A stretch of 64,000 nucleotides of DNA, taken from NCBI RefSeq assembly GCF_028640845.1, contig NC_080542.1, positions 17,700,783-17,764,782 of the forward strand. The letters are read 5' to 3'. Every line of letters begins with the position of its first letter. Within the stretch, counting starts at the first letter, position 1. Shown piece by piece: positions 53,942-63,875 of this stretch. This stretch comes from Ahaetulla prasina. Its lineage: Eukaryota; Chordata; Lepidosauria; Squamata; Colubridae. Below the pieces are notes generated by a model that had not been told where the DNA came from, made no database searches, and worked only from the letters and a program-made list of their open reading frames with translations. Both the position numbers and the translations under genes were made by a program.

Positions 53942-54094
53942 GTGTTCTTGCTTGCTCCCAGAAGCACGAAGCTGAAGCCTGAAGATGACGAATGAGACTT
54001 TGTCGAAGCGTCGCCAAGACACTTCCAATTTTACATGGGAGAAAACCCGAACAACCAAGACCTACATACAACACCCAGCGAAAACCTCAGAAAA
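53939..54094 (+). mobile_element. Penelope-like element 3' end fragment
   Basis: It begins at 'gcttgctcccagaagcacgaagc' and ends 'gcgaaaacctcagaaaacatata'. The core GAAA is GAAG here (54,005), so the hammerhead motif is damaged. Confidence 0.75.
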
Positions 54095-54095
54095 C

Positions 54096-54121
<26 letters not shown>

Positions 54122-54126
<5 letters not shown>

Positions 54127-55112
54127 TTCTGAGGTTTTCACCAGTGTTGTATATAGGTCTTTGGTTGTTCGGGTTTTCTCCGTGTAAAATTGAAGTGTCT
54201 CGACGCTTCAAAGTCTCATTCGTCATCTTCAGGCTTCAGCTCGTGCTCTGGGAGCAATGTGTGATCGCAGCTGTTTCTTCCTTTTAACTGCTAGTGGGGT
54301 TTGAACTGATTGGGTGGGAGCTTGGCTGTGCTCTGATTGGATGGGGTTTTCTGTGCTCTGATTGGCTGGGGTGTGTCCTGTGTTGGTGGGGGCTTGGTTG
54401 TGCTCAGTCTAATCTGTGCTGCAGGGGATTTGAGCTGGTGAGCTGCACTGCTGCTGTTTGGCTTTGTGGTCGTGCTACATCTTCATAGTGGGTGTCAGTC
54501 TGCTGCATGTATGGATTGGAGGGTTTGAAATGGCTAATGTTGCAGCTGCGGTCTGGCTTCTGGTCCTTGGTCGTGCTTCCTGATCAGTGTGGGTTTGGGT
54601 CTGCTTTCTGGGTGGATGTGTGGTGGTGACATCCTGTGTGGACCTCGTGAGTGTGGGTCTGGTGTCATTCCTCGTGTTAGGGACACGTTTGTCAATAAGG
54701 GCAGGTTTCCAAATGGCTGGTAGGCGGAGGTATCATCTCGTTTGTTCATGCTGTGTGGGCGTTTTTCTATCTCGATGGCTTCTCTGATTATTCTGTTGTT
54801 AAAGTGTTCAGTTTTGGCGATAGTTCTGGTCTTTTTAAAGTCAATATCGTGTCCTGTGACTTTAAAGTGTTGGACCAGGGAAGAAGTTGGTTCCTCTTTT
54901 TTGAATGAGTTCTTGTGTTCTTCAATGCGTGCACTTATTCTTCTGTTGGTTTGTCCAATGTATGTGGTGGGGCAGGCGGTGCATGGGATTTCATATACTC
55001 CTTGATTTTCTAACTCAATTTTGTCTTTGGGGTTTCTTAGGATGGTGGATATTTTTTGGTTTGTGCAGAATGCTGTCTTGATGTTATGTTTGTGGAGGAT
55101 CTTGCTGATTCT
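54122..55112 (-). mobile_element. Penelope-like element with GIY-YIG nuclease region
   Basis: On the minus strand from 55,110 to 54,740 the frame reads 'NQGVYEIPCTACPTTYIGQT', then 'RISARIEEHKNSF', 'HFKVTGHDIDF' and 'NNRIIREAIEIEKRP', and continues into 'MNKRDD'. GVY...YIG is the signature of the GIY-YIG endonuclease fused to Penelope reverse transcriptase. The reverse transcriptase itself is absent. Frame breaks occur in the 3' half near 54,200-54,430. The nuclease normally nicks target DNA for insertion. Confidence 0.88.
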
Positions 55113-55372
55113 GTCTGTGGTGCCCCTACTAAAACCCTACTAGAACCCCCCACTAAAACCCAAGACAGAGAGCAAGAAAATGGCACAGCCCTCCTCCCAT
55201 ATATAAAAGGCACCACAGACAGAATCAGCAAGATCCTCCACAAACATAACATCAAGACATTGCTCCCAGAAGCACGAAGCTGAAGCCTGAAGATGACGAA
55301 TGAGACTTCGTCGAAACGTCGCCAAGACACTTCCAATTTTACACGGGAGAAAACCCGAACAACCAAAGACCT
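55113..55372 (+). mobile_element. Penelope-like element, plus arm of copy P3
   Basis: 'ggcaccacagacagaatcagcaagatcctccacaaac' at 55,208-55,245 is the reverse of 55,085-55,123. The arm then skips the nuclease and joins the 3' end 'ttgctcccagaagc' directly. It ends in (TA)n at 55,372-55,393. Confidence 0.78.
55270..55336 (+). ncRNA. Hammerhead-like core, best stem II
   Basis: CTGAAGA at 55,287-55,293; stem II GACGAA (55,295-55,300) pairs fully with TTCGTC (55,307-55,312); GAAA at 55,313-55,316; CGTC pairs partly with GACA (55,326-55,329) across loop GCCAA. GAAG (55,282-55,285) can pair with CTTC (55,330-55,333) as stem I. The base expected to pair with the last A of GAAA is C here, so this copy may not cleave. 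Confidence 0.45.
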
Positions 55373-55394
55373 ATATATATATATATATATATAA

Positions 55395-55620
55395 AACAAA
55401 TGCGAGGAGAAAAGTTGAAAAATAGAGCAAACTCACTTAATAAATTTCTCACTTAACAACATAAAATTTGGGCTCAATAATGGTCATAAGTTGATGACTA
55501 CCTGTACTATTTAGATACAAACTTTTAATCAAGGATTGAAGAAAGAATGGCACTGAATAGATGTTATATACATAAGAAAGTGACACAAAGAGACAACAAC
55601 CCACTGTAGAATTTCAAAAA
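55395..55620. other. Unassigned spacer, no gene
   Basis: Contains 'ctcacttaacaacataaaatttgggctcaataatggtcataagttgatgactacctgta', a repeat seen in part near 47,680-47,760. Confidence 0.4.
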
Positions 55621-55625
55621 GTGGT

Positions 55626-57085
55626 TTATTTATTTAATTTAATTTATATACCGCCCTTCTCCCAAAGGACTCAGGCTGTTTACAACCAGGGTAAAAACAC
55701 AACTCAGAAAAGATTAAAAAACATATAAAAACTACTTAAATTAAAAACTGAAGGAATATAAGACTATAATAAAACCCCAACCAAAACTTCATTAAGCCAG
55801 CCCTGCACGATAAAATAGAAAGGTCTTTAGCTTGCGGCGAAAGGTCCGGAGATCAGGCAGTTGACGTATCCTCGGAGGCAGCTCATTCCAGAGGGCAGGA
55901 GCCCCCACAGAGAAGGCTCTCCCTCTGGGGGTCACCAGTCTACATTGTTTGAACGACGGCACCTTGAGGAGACCCTCTTTATGGGAGCGCACGGGTCGAT
56001 GGGAGGCTATTGGTAGCAGCAGGAGGTCTCGTAAATAACCCGGTCCTATGCCATGGAGCGCTTTAAAGGTGATAACCAACACCTTGAATTGCACCCAGAA
56101 GACCACTGGAAGCCAGTAAAGCTCGCGCAGGACAGGTGTTATATGGGAGCCTCGGGTTGTTCCCACTATTACCCGTGCGGCTGCATTCTGAACCAGTTGG
56201 AGCCTCCAGGTGCTCTTCAAGGGGAGCCCCATGTAGAGAGTGTTACAGTAGTTCAGGCGGGAAGTGATGAGAGCATGAGTGACCATGCATAAAGAATCCC
56301 AGTCCAGAAAGGGACGCAACTGGCGTATCAGGCGAACCTGATAAAAAGCCCCCGTGGCAACAGCCGTCATATGCTCTTCTAAAGACAGCTGTACATCCAG
56401 GAGGACGCCTAGATTGCGAGCCCTCTCCAAGGGTGCCAATGACTCACCCCCAACAGCCAGCGATGGCGTTAGCTGGCTATATCGGGATGCCGGCATCCAT
56501 AGCCACTCAGTCTTGGAAGGGTTGAGTTGAAGCCTGTTTCTCCCCATCCAGACCTGCACGGCCTCCATACACTGGGACATCACTTCAGTGGCATCGTTGG
56601 GATGGTTTGGGGTGGAAATGTACATCTGAGTATCGTCAGCGTACAGATGGCATCGCGCCCCAAAACCACCGATGATCTCCCCTAGCGGCTTCACATAGAT
56701 GTTGAACAGAAGAGGCGAGAGAACCGGCCCCTGTGGCACCCCACATATGAGTCGCCTCACGGCCGATCTCTGCCCTCCTGCCAACACCGTCTGCGACCGA
56801 TCAGAAAGATAGGAGGAGAACCACTGCAGAACGGTGCCCCCCACTCCTAACCCCACCAATGGTCGATGGTATCAAAAACCGCTGAGAGATCTAATAGGAC
56901 CAGGACAGAGGAACAACCCGTCCCGAGCCCTCCAGAGATCATCCGCCAACGCGACCAATGCCGTCTCCGTGCTGTATCCAGGCCGGAAGCCGGATTGACA
57001 CGGGTCGAGATAGGCAGTTTCATCCAGGTACTATGGGAGTTGTCGTGCCACCACACTCTCTACAATCTTCGCCACAAAGCAGATG
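55626..57085 (-). mobile_element. L2-like LINE, 5'-truncated
   Basis: Minus frame 55,792-56,859 (355 codons) has 'CGVPQGPVLSPLLFNIYVKP', 'CHLYADDTQMYIS' and the family C-terminus 'AFSVGAPALWNELPPRIRQLP'. Frame 56,847-57,056 continues upstream with 'LVLLDLSAVFDTIDH' after a frameshift. The catalytic YADD is present but the rest of the protein is missing. The 3' region 'taccgcccttctcccaaaggactcaggctgtt' is at 55,650-55,682. Confidence 0.9.
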
Positions 57086-57337
57086 AACACACTTCCCAAA
57101 TATAGATTGCCCAGCCACCATCAATATTGTTCATTGCATTAGGAAGCCAAATACCTTCACTAACGGAAGGACTGATCCAGGCAGTTAAAACTGCATCATT
57201 TAATTGATGTAGTAAGCAGTTAGATTGATATGAGCATTGTGTACCTGACAAAAATGGAAACAAGGTAGAGGGAGTTTATTATATGCTGATATGTGGATTA
57301 GGGTTGGTGTTAATCCATTATGGAGGAGTGGTAAAGA
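57086..57337. other. Unassigned spacer, no gene
   Basis: Probably an L1-type 3' flank; 'tgatatgtggattagggttggtgttaatcc' is not matched elsewhere in the window. No gene was seen. Confidence 0.35.
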
Positions 57338-57735
57338 TAGAATAGAATAGAATAGAATTTTTTATTGGCCAAGTGTGATTGGACACACAAGGAATTTGTC
57401 TTGGTGCATATGCTCTCAGTGTACATAAAAGAAAAGATACGTTCATCAAGGTACAACGTTTACAACACAATTGATGGTCAATATATCAATATAAATCATA
57501 AGGATTGCCAGCAACAAGTTATAGTCATACAGTCATAAGTGGAAAGAGATTGGTGATGGGAACTATGAAACGATTAATAGTAGTGCAGATTCAGTAAATA
57601 GTCTGACAGTGTTGAGGGAATTATTTGTTTAGCAGAGTGATGGCCTTCGGGAAAAAACTGTTCTTGTGTCTAGTTGTTCTGGTGTGCAGTGCTCTATAGC
57701 GTCGTTTTGAGGGTAGGAGTTGAAACAGTTTATGA
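57338..57735 (-). mobile_element. Rex1-like LINE 3' end, minus strand
   Basis: AATAG tail, 3' region and coding end 'TTRHKNSFFPKAITLLNK' on the minus strand (57,621-57,735). It is almost the same as the reverse of 51,200-51,590. Confidence 0.88.
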
Positions 57736-58240
57736 TGGGATTTAAAGATGATGGGATTTGCAGAGATGGCTAATTTAACTTCTTTGATTAGAGAAAAAAT
57801 ATCTATATTTATGGACTGGAAACCCCTTATAGATTTGTTGCATGGAAAAGGAAAAAAAAACAACATTTGTGGTTTTCATGATTAGAAAAAACTAGACTAC
57901 AGAAAAAAATTGAGTTCCTTTTCTGTAATCATAAAGAGTCCAGATTGCAAATATAATATTTGCTGCAGAAGAAATTGGAAGCTTTTTTTCTTTCTTTTTT
58001 TTATAAAAAGATTTTTATTTTGAATACATTAAAACACAAGACAAACATACAACATTTATATATATATCGCTGTTTCTTATCAGCTATTCAAAGTGGTCCT
58101 TTCTTACTATTTATACATATTTTAATTCTATCTTATTCTACTTTTATATTATCTATCTTCCTTTATTTCATCTACATTGGTTAGAAAATAGGAAAGATAA
58201 TGAAAATTGAACAACAGGGTAAAATCTGTATGTAGATGAA
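57736..58240. mobile_element. L1 ORF2 end and AT-rich LINE 3' region
   Basis: 57,736-57,880 reads on the plus strand 'LIREKISIFMDWKPLIDLLH', the last part of L1 ORF2. A second, T-rich element in minus orientation begins near 57,985. No host exon was seen. Confidence 0.6.
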
Positions 58241-58828
58241 ATAAAGAAAGTGTAGATGAATGTAGATGAAATGTGGAAGCTTTTTTTCTCTGTTCATTTT
58301 GTTCGGTCTTTCTGCAACTCTTTGTCTTTTCTTCCTTCTTTTTTCTTTGCTTCTTTTGGTCTTCATTAGCTTGCGTTAGCTTTTATGTTCCTTGTAAACT
58401 TTTAATAAAACTTACAAAACAAAAACAAAAAAGGAAGTTTAGCATGTTTTTCTCAGGGCAAATAAATCTGAGGGAAGGACTGGTGTTTCTGCAAAAAGTT
58501 ATCTTTCTCAACTGTGTTAATATTTGTCATAACATAGACTAGAACGTTTGACATAATATAGGCTAGAAACCATGACGCTTAACACCAATAGAATAAAGAA
58601 ATCAAGTAAATATGATAAATGATCAATAAAGCATGATGTTTGCTTCCCACCAGGGTGTAGAATCAATGGGTTGATTTTTGATAATTCCTTTCTTTACCTA
58701 AGGAAATATTAACCAATTTTCTTTGGAATTAAACTTTACTTGATTTCCTATCAGTTACAAGGAAAAGAAGAGGGTGGACAAGGAAGAAATTTATCCATCT
58801 TGATGTCATGCCAGACGTATCTGGAGAC

Positions 58829-58911
58829 TATTTAATGGTTGCTCAGAAAGTGAGAATCCATCAGTCCAACTGTCCACCAACTCAACCTTCGCAGTTGAAG
58901 AACATTCCAAG
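58829..58911 (+). promoter_or_regulatory. Gene C TATA-like box and leader exon
   Basis: TATTTAA at 58,829-58,835 stands about 75 bases before an exon end AAG at 58,911, followed by GTGAGA. Transcription should start near 58,860, giving a short non-coding leader. The box, exon end and donor are conserved in gene A despite that gene's decay, which supports the call. The exact start is inferred. Confidence 0.65.
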
Positions 58912-59188
58912 GTGAGAGGCTGAAAGCATTCTTGGTAAGTGTTGGTTAGATACTCTGCTATCTGTATAGTGATCCAGCTTTGCAATAAGGAGATGGCTTT
59001 TGGAAGTAGCAATAGAGCTTTTCATGAGTTGCACGTTAGAAACCATAACAGAAAAGATCAAAATTAAATTATGGAAATTGAAAATTTTCTTTCTTTCTCA
59101 TATGCATATGAGAAATGCATATCTCAAATGCATATGAATGCATTTCTGTTAATTCTTCTGTAACATCTACTTCTCTTTTCTCCTAAAG

Positions 59189-59267
59189 GGCAACCAGAAG
59201 ATGGGACTCGCCATGTTCATTGCCCTCTGTTGCCTTGGAATCTTGATCATCAATCCTTTTTTGGGAG
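59189..59267 (+). CDS. Gene C exon 1, signal peptide
   Basis: Acceptor 'cttttctcctaaag' ends at 59,188; ATG is at 59,201. The codons read MGLAMFIALCCLGILIINPF and two more, a hydrophobic core typical of a secretion signal. The exon ends in phase 1 before GTGAGC. A second in-frame ATG at codon 5 would shorten the leader, but the first is kept because it is conserved in copies A and B. Confidence 0.92.
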
Positions 59268-62200
59268 GTGAGCCCCCCCCCCCCCCAAATTTAATCGTGA
59301 TAAGGAAAATATAACAATTAAACAACTTGGATAAATAAGCTCTACCTTCAGACATTTTTATGGTCCTATACAGGTTAGGTGGGATTTTTATGCTGCTCCC
59401 AGCCTTCTGAAACTGTACTGCTGAGATGCACTAATAAAATGAACATATTTCAGCAGGGTGATTTGTCAGGTTCCACATCTTAATTTAATTTCCATGTTAA
59501 CGGAATAGGAATAGGAATAGGAATAGTAATAATAATTATCTCCTTCAGATATTGCCATCTTTTCCAATGACTCCAATACGACATGGTTTTAGTCATATGG
59601 GGTTGTCCGTTTGAGATTTTTGCAATGTTAAAGGCAGAGCACAGGACTAGGAGGCCTTTTGGCCACTAACGTTCTTTCAAGCCCCTACAGTATCTTGACA
59701 TTGGTCTAAAAAATAGATCCTGGACCATTTTCAGGCTTGGCAAGGAGGAAGTGGAAGTATTTTGTGTCCCTATAGTCTTTTTCCTCCCCTTAAAATCTTA
59801 TCCCCCAAACCAGAAACAGTATTTGCCTTCATAATTGGTGAAGTCCATGGATAATTCAGCAGATAGTCTCCTTCAACCCTTCCAATCATGGCTACTCCCA
59901 GCTGAAGAGATTCCATTCAGGAATAAAAAAAGAGTAAAGGTTTCCCCTGTCCAGTTTATCTGACTCCAGGGCACGGTTTTCATCTCTGTTTCTTCACAGA
60001 GGGAGGCAGCGTTGTCCGAAGATATTTTCCATGCCACCTAAATGGTACCTATTAATCTACTTGCATTTTCATGCTTTCAAACCGCTAGGTGGGCAAGAGC
60101 TGTAGCAGAAATGGGAGTTTACCCTGTTTTGCGGTGCTCAGGTCTCAAACCTGGACTGTCAGCTTTCCAGCTGATAAGCTCAGCACCTTTAACCACTGAG
60201 CCATCACTCCCCATTCAGGAATATCTGAAAATGATTCTATTTAGTTACATTTTTTCCCCTCCTTTTACCTCCGTGAAGTCAGGGCTGCATCATGCACAAG
60301 AGGCTGGCTGCAGAAACAGGGGAACTGCTATGGCTATTTTGATGAGAAACTAAGTTGGGATGCTGCTGAGGTAAGAGCTATTTTTCACCAGTCCGGGTGT
60401 AGTGAAAGGTTTCTTGGGAAACCAAAATTACACAACTGGAGATGTGGAATGTTTAAAGTCTGCAAGAATACCACTCGTGAGCCATCTTCTTGTCCTGCTT
60501 CTGTTTCTAGTTGGAGTGCCAGAGTTTTGGTCCTGGATGTCATCTTGCCTCTATCCTCAGCATCCAAGAGTCTGCACTTGTGTCTGCATACATCAGAGAT
60601 AAGCAGCGAGTACGTAGCAATGTCTGGATGGGACTACATGATACCTCTGGGGTGAGTCTGTCATTTCTTTCTTTCTTTTTTTTCATTGCATTCTTTACGT
60701 AGTCATTTTACACAGCCACTTCTCTAATTTTTGGTGAGCTGCTTGCTGTGGTTAATATATTGCTAGGAAACCTGAAGTTGTTTGTTGATGCTCATAACTG
60801 CAGTCAGTGCTGGGTTTAGGCCCAATTAAGCCAATTAAGCTATATTTGAGGATTATGCAATCTGAACCATTTTCAGAATTTGTTCTTTTTGGCTTTCAGA
60901 AATTTATGGGGCATTTTATACGTACTGTAGGTATTAAATTCTTGTGTATCCATTGTTTAAATAATAATTTTTGTTGATGTTTAATAACTGAAGGGGGGAA
61001 AAAAACCCTACCAACTCATTAAGATTGAATCATGAAGCTTTATTATTTCCGCATAGATATATGGTGGGATGTGGGATGAAGAGATTTATTTATTTATTTA
61101 TTTTTCCTTTTGCTCTTATCTCTATTTTTTTCTTATTTATATCTATTACAATCTATGACTGGATCAAGCCACCCAAATGAAAAATATATAATCAGCATAT
61201 GCCTTCATTTGAAAATAATTTGCATTTTTCACTTTACATTCCTTACTATTAACGTCTAGCGATGTGTTTGTATATCTCTTTAACAATTGGCCCTCCAAAC
61301 TTTCTTTAGCTTAGGGCCTCACTTGGTCTACATCCTGCACTGATAGAAGTGATGCCAAGACAAGACGAATTTTAAATTACGACCGAATAGCGGTGCTAGG
61401 TATTTCACTCCCCCCTTTTTTTGAAGGAGGGACTATTTCATCCTAACACTATAATAACAAAACTTCATTGCAAGTGGCCTTCTGCTTTTACTTTTAACGT
61501 AAATATGGATGGTGGGAGATGAGTGGTTGCAATAGCCCAAAATTAAAAGTGAAATGCCACTCATGTGACATCACAAAACCTCCAGAACCGTAAAGCCCAC
61601 AAACTTGAAATTTGGCACCTCTTGCCTTCTAGGTGCTCACTTAGAAAGGATTTTTCGAAATGACCATCAGAGCATTAGTATTTCTTATATTATTATTAAC
61701 ATGCTCTGATGCTAAGGAGTTAAGACGTTCTACTTCCACTCCCATTCCCATTTCCCACCTGAAAATAATTCTGTTCCAACTGCCATTTGGGCATGATCAG
61801 TGTGTGACTCATCTAGCCTGCTGGTTGGGAGTTTGGAGAGGATCAGTGGGACCAGCCTGAGGGAGAGAAAGGGGATAGGAGAAGAGAGGCCTCTGTGAGG
61901 CCAGCCTGAGAGAGAGAAGGGGGATAGGAGAGGAGAGGCCTCTGTGGGGCCAGCCTGAGGGAGAGAAGGGGAGATGAGAGGTTTCTGTGGGGCAAGGCTG
62001 AAAAGAGAAGAGGCCGATCGTAACTACTCATTAATTTTCAAGCTGTAACTGTCGATTTATCAAGCCTGATCACATAATTTCATAATGGCGGATGGGTATT
62101 CAGCTAGTATTTAATAAAATGCAGCCCTGGAGTCCAATATTTCATAGAGCTGAATGTTATATGCAACCATATATAAAATTTCCTCCACTCTCACAGTCAT

Positions 62201-63275
62201 GAGTTGTGCATGATCTCTATTTTTACTTTGGTTCATGGGTGCTACAAAAATGGTCACTTGACAGGTTGGGGATAGTGTTTGAATTTCATTGTAGTCAGTA
62301 TCTAAAAGTTGCCCACCATGCAACTCTTCCAGCCAATTGATATAGCTTGTGATCCCAAGGGGTTACTTACCTTCTTAACATGTGATTGTGGTCTGTCTTT
62401 CAGCAACAAAGAAGGCGATGGAGATGGGCTGATGAATCCACCTTTAATTACAAAGCCTGGTCAGCACATCAGCCAGACAACCGTAATAATAATGAACACT
62501 GTGTGGAAGTGACACATTCATCACGTAAGTCAACGCTTCTTACCCGGTGGTCCCTGATGAACCCTGTACTCAAGCCAGGGCCTTCAGGAAAACAAGGGTT
62601 TGTTTATTTAACTTAGAGTTATCCCATAAACCAGAGGAATAGAAACTATATGTTTCATGGAATTTTCCATAATTCAAAACTAAAGATATCCTCACTCTCA
62701 ATATCTCCTTTCTTTAAATAAAAGCCTTTAGGAGAAATGATTAGCTTTCCATGAGGGAAAAGCTAGATAACTGTTCCACAGTTCCCCAATTGTTTCCCTT
62801 CCCCTCCCCATGGCTCCGCTCCTCTCCCCTCTGCTCCCCTCCGCTCCACCCCCCTCTGCTCTTCTGCCCTCCCCTTCCTTCCTCTCTTCCTCTCCTCTCC
62901 TCTCCACCCACCCCATCTCCTCCCCTCCCCTCCCCTCCTCTTTCATGAATACTAGGACTTTTTCTGTGATGAAGTGAGGGAGATTTATTTTTATAATGAC
63001 AATTCAATTTTTGGGGAGGGGTGGAATATCAATAACTGTGTTCATTTTTCCATTTATTCTCTGGAGGTCAACATTCGCTTTGCCTTTCGTGGGTAATTCC
63101 ATTGGGGCACGTGGAAAACTTCCATGGAATATAAAGAAGGACAATATTTTCCAGGCCGCTGCTGGAGGAATTAAGAATTAACTTCTGTCTTATCCTTTGC
63201 ATTTTAGGTTTTAAATTGTGGAACGATGGGGTATGTGCCAATCAAAATGCTTACGTCTGTAAGTACCAGCTGTAG
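59201..63275 (+). CDS. Lectin gene C, secreted REG4-like galactose-type C-type lectin (five coding exons)
   Basis: Coding exons are 59,201-59,267, 60,279-60,370, 60,511-60,651, 62,404-62,524 and 63,208-63,275. Joined they give 162 codons plus TAG, near the size of REG4 and viper galactose lectins. Residues 1-22 or so are a signal peptide. The lectin domain follows, with eight cysteines in the long-form pattern, GCHLASILS near residue 62, VWMGLHD near 91, WRWAD near 106, QPD near 123-125 and WND near 145-147. QPD in EPN position is the galactose-type motif, and QPD, the glutamate in NEHCVE and WND form the usual calcium-sugar site. The closest family seems to be REG4 and the eggshell and venom lectins related to it. 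The cysteine that joins subunits in rattlesnake lectin appears absent. Expression in venom gland or another tissue cannot be told from sequence. Confidence 0.93.
59268..60278 (+). other. Gene C intron 1
   Basis: GT...AG intron of 1,011 bases. It contains a C-run after the donor and a minus-strand tRNA-derived SINE. The part from 59,450 to 59,910 resembles gene A intron 1 around 13,035-13,270 ('atctggaaaataattcttggaccactttcaaggtgg'), so it is ordinary intron. Confidence 0.85.
59924..60210 (-). mobile_element. tRNA-derived SINE in gene C intron 1
   Basis: CCATTCAGGAATA lies on both sides (about 59,911-59,923 and 60,211-60,223), a 13-base target duplication. On the minus strand the A-box region 'gtgatggctcagtggttaaagg' and B-box 'ggtttgagacc' are visible. 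Its 3' end carries 'ggacaggggaaacctttactc' and an A-rich tail. The element is absent from gene A. Confidence 0.82.
60279..60370 (+). CDS. Gene C exon 2, N-terminal lectin domain
   Basis: Acceptor 'cctccgtgaag', donor GTAAGA. With the phase-1 base of exon 1 it encodes VRAASCTRGWLQKQGNCYGY and FDEKLSWDAAE. The signal cleavage probably falls before SC or a few residues earlier. The acceptor pyrimidine tract 'tttttcccctccttttacctcc' is strong. Confidence 0.92.
60511..60651 (+). CDS. Gene C exon 3, central lectin domain
   Basis: Acceptor 'cttctgtttctag', 141 bases, phase 0 at both ends, donor GTGAGT. It encodes LECQSFGPGCHLASILSIQE, then SALVSAYIRDKQRVRSNVWM and GLHDTSG. GPGCHLASILS is shared with the REG4/RSL group. 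Confidence 0.93.
60652..62403 (+). other. Gene C intron 3
   Basis: The 1,752-base intron matches gene A intron 3 in scattered blocks (for example 61,186-61,260 and 61,420-61,510). It holds no L1 insertion and no recognisable extra exon. A minisatellite lies at 61,840-62,010. Confidence 0.8.
61840..62010. repeat. Minisatellite in gene C intron 3
   Basis: About three units near 58 bp, each with 'ggccagcctgag.gagagaaggggataggagaggagaggcctctgtgggg', with decay in the last. It is purine-rich on the plus strand. Confidence 0.85.
62404..62524 (+). CDS. Gene C exon 4, sugar-binding loop
   Basis: Acceptor 'gtctgtctttcag', donor GTAAGT, ending in phase 1. It encodes QQRRRWRWADESTFNYKAWS, then AHQPDNRNNNEHCVEVTHSS. 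QPD is the galactose-type motif, and NEHCVE supplies a calcium ligand and a cysteine. The segment ESTFNYKAW has no cysteine where rattlesnake lectin has its inter-subunit one. No counterpart exon was found in gene A. Confidence 0.93.
62525..63207 (+). other. Gene C intron 4
   Basis: The 683-base intron includes a pyrimidine-rich (CCCCT)n-like tract at about 62,795-62,940. Frames through that tract are composition artefacts. Confidence 0.8.
63208..63275 (+). CDS. Gene C exon 5, C-terminus and stop
   Basis: Acceptor 'cctttgcattttag'. It encodes RFKLWNDGVCANQNAYVCKY and QL, then TAG at 63,273-63,275. WND is the second calcium-site motif. The last two cysteines close the domain, and KY near the end matches REG4-type C-termini. 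Confidence 0.93.
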
Positions 63276-63473
63276 ACTCACCTGGATGAAAGCAGCTGGG
63301 ATGCATCCGGAACCAGCTACAAAAAAACTGCAAATTATACCGGCATCCTGTTGATTTTACTGCCTCTGATCAGATCTTCTCCCTTCCTCTCTAATCTTTC
63401 TTCTTAGAATAGACAACTACACCATTACCCTATTCTCCTGACTTTTTCACAATGGAAATACCATATGAATAAA
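63276..63473 (+). terminator. Gene C 3' untranslated region and polyadenylation signal
   Basis: AATAAA is at 63,468-63,473, 192 bases after the stop codon. No other hexamer lies between the stop and it. Cleavage is expected some 15-25 bases later. Confidence 0.75.
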
Positions 63474-63489
63474 CTCTCCATAGCATATA

Positions 63490-63875
63490 AATACAATAAA
63501 AAGTTTTTGTGGATATTTTTGTCATTCAAGAACAGGGGATGGCAACATAGGTGTTGGGGTTGGGTGGGAGGGGGAAGCAATTTTGTTGGCTGCATCAAAT
63601 CTAAGAGTTTCATCCCAATATTTCAGGAGAAAGGAATAAAAGCACTGAATGGAAGAGAGAGGAGAAAAGACATGTTAGCCCCCAGGGACATCATAGCAGA
63701 AGGGAGTCCCAAAACATCAAGATGCCTCTCATGATTGAAAATGAAGCACCAACACTTCTTTTTCATGCATTCCTTTAAGCAAATAGCTATGTCCGCCATC
63801 ATGATTTGTATAGTTTTTCTGTGGATACCCCACTTTTGCCTACATTGACTGAGACACAGGATTCAAAGATAGACT
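63490..63875. other. Unassigned flank, no gene
   Basis: No lectin exon, repeat boundary or other gene was recognised in this stretch. Confidence 0.4.

Noticed and set aside
62728..63007. Frames in the pyrimidine-rich tract of gene C intron 4
   Set aside because: They reflect a simple-sequence tract between good splice sites.
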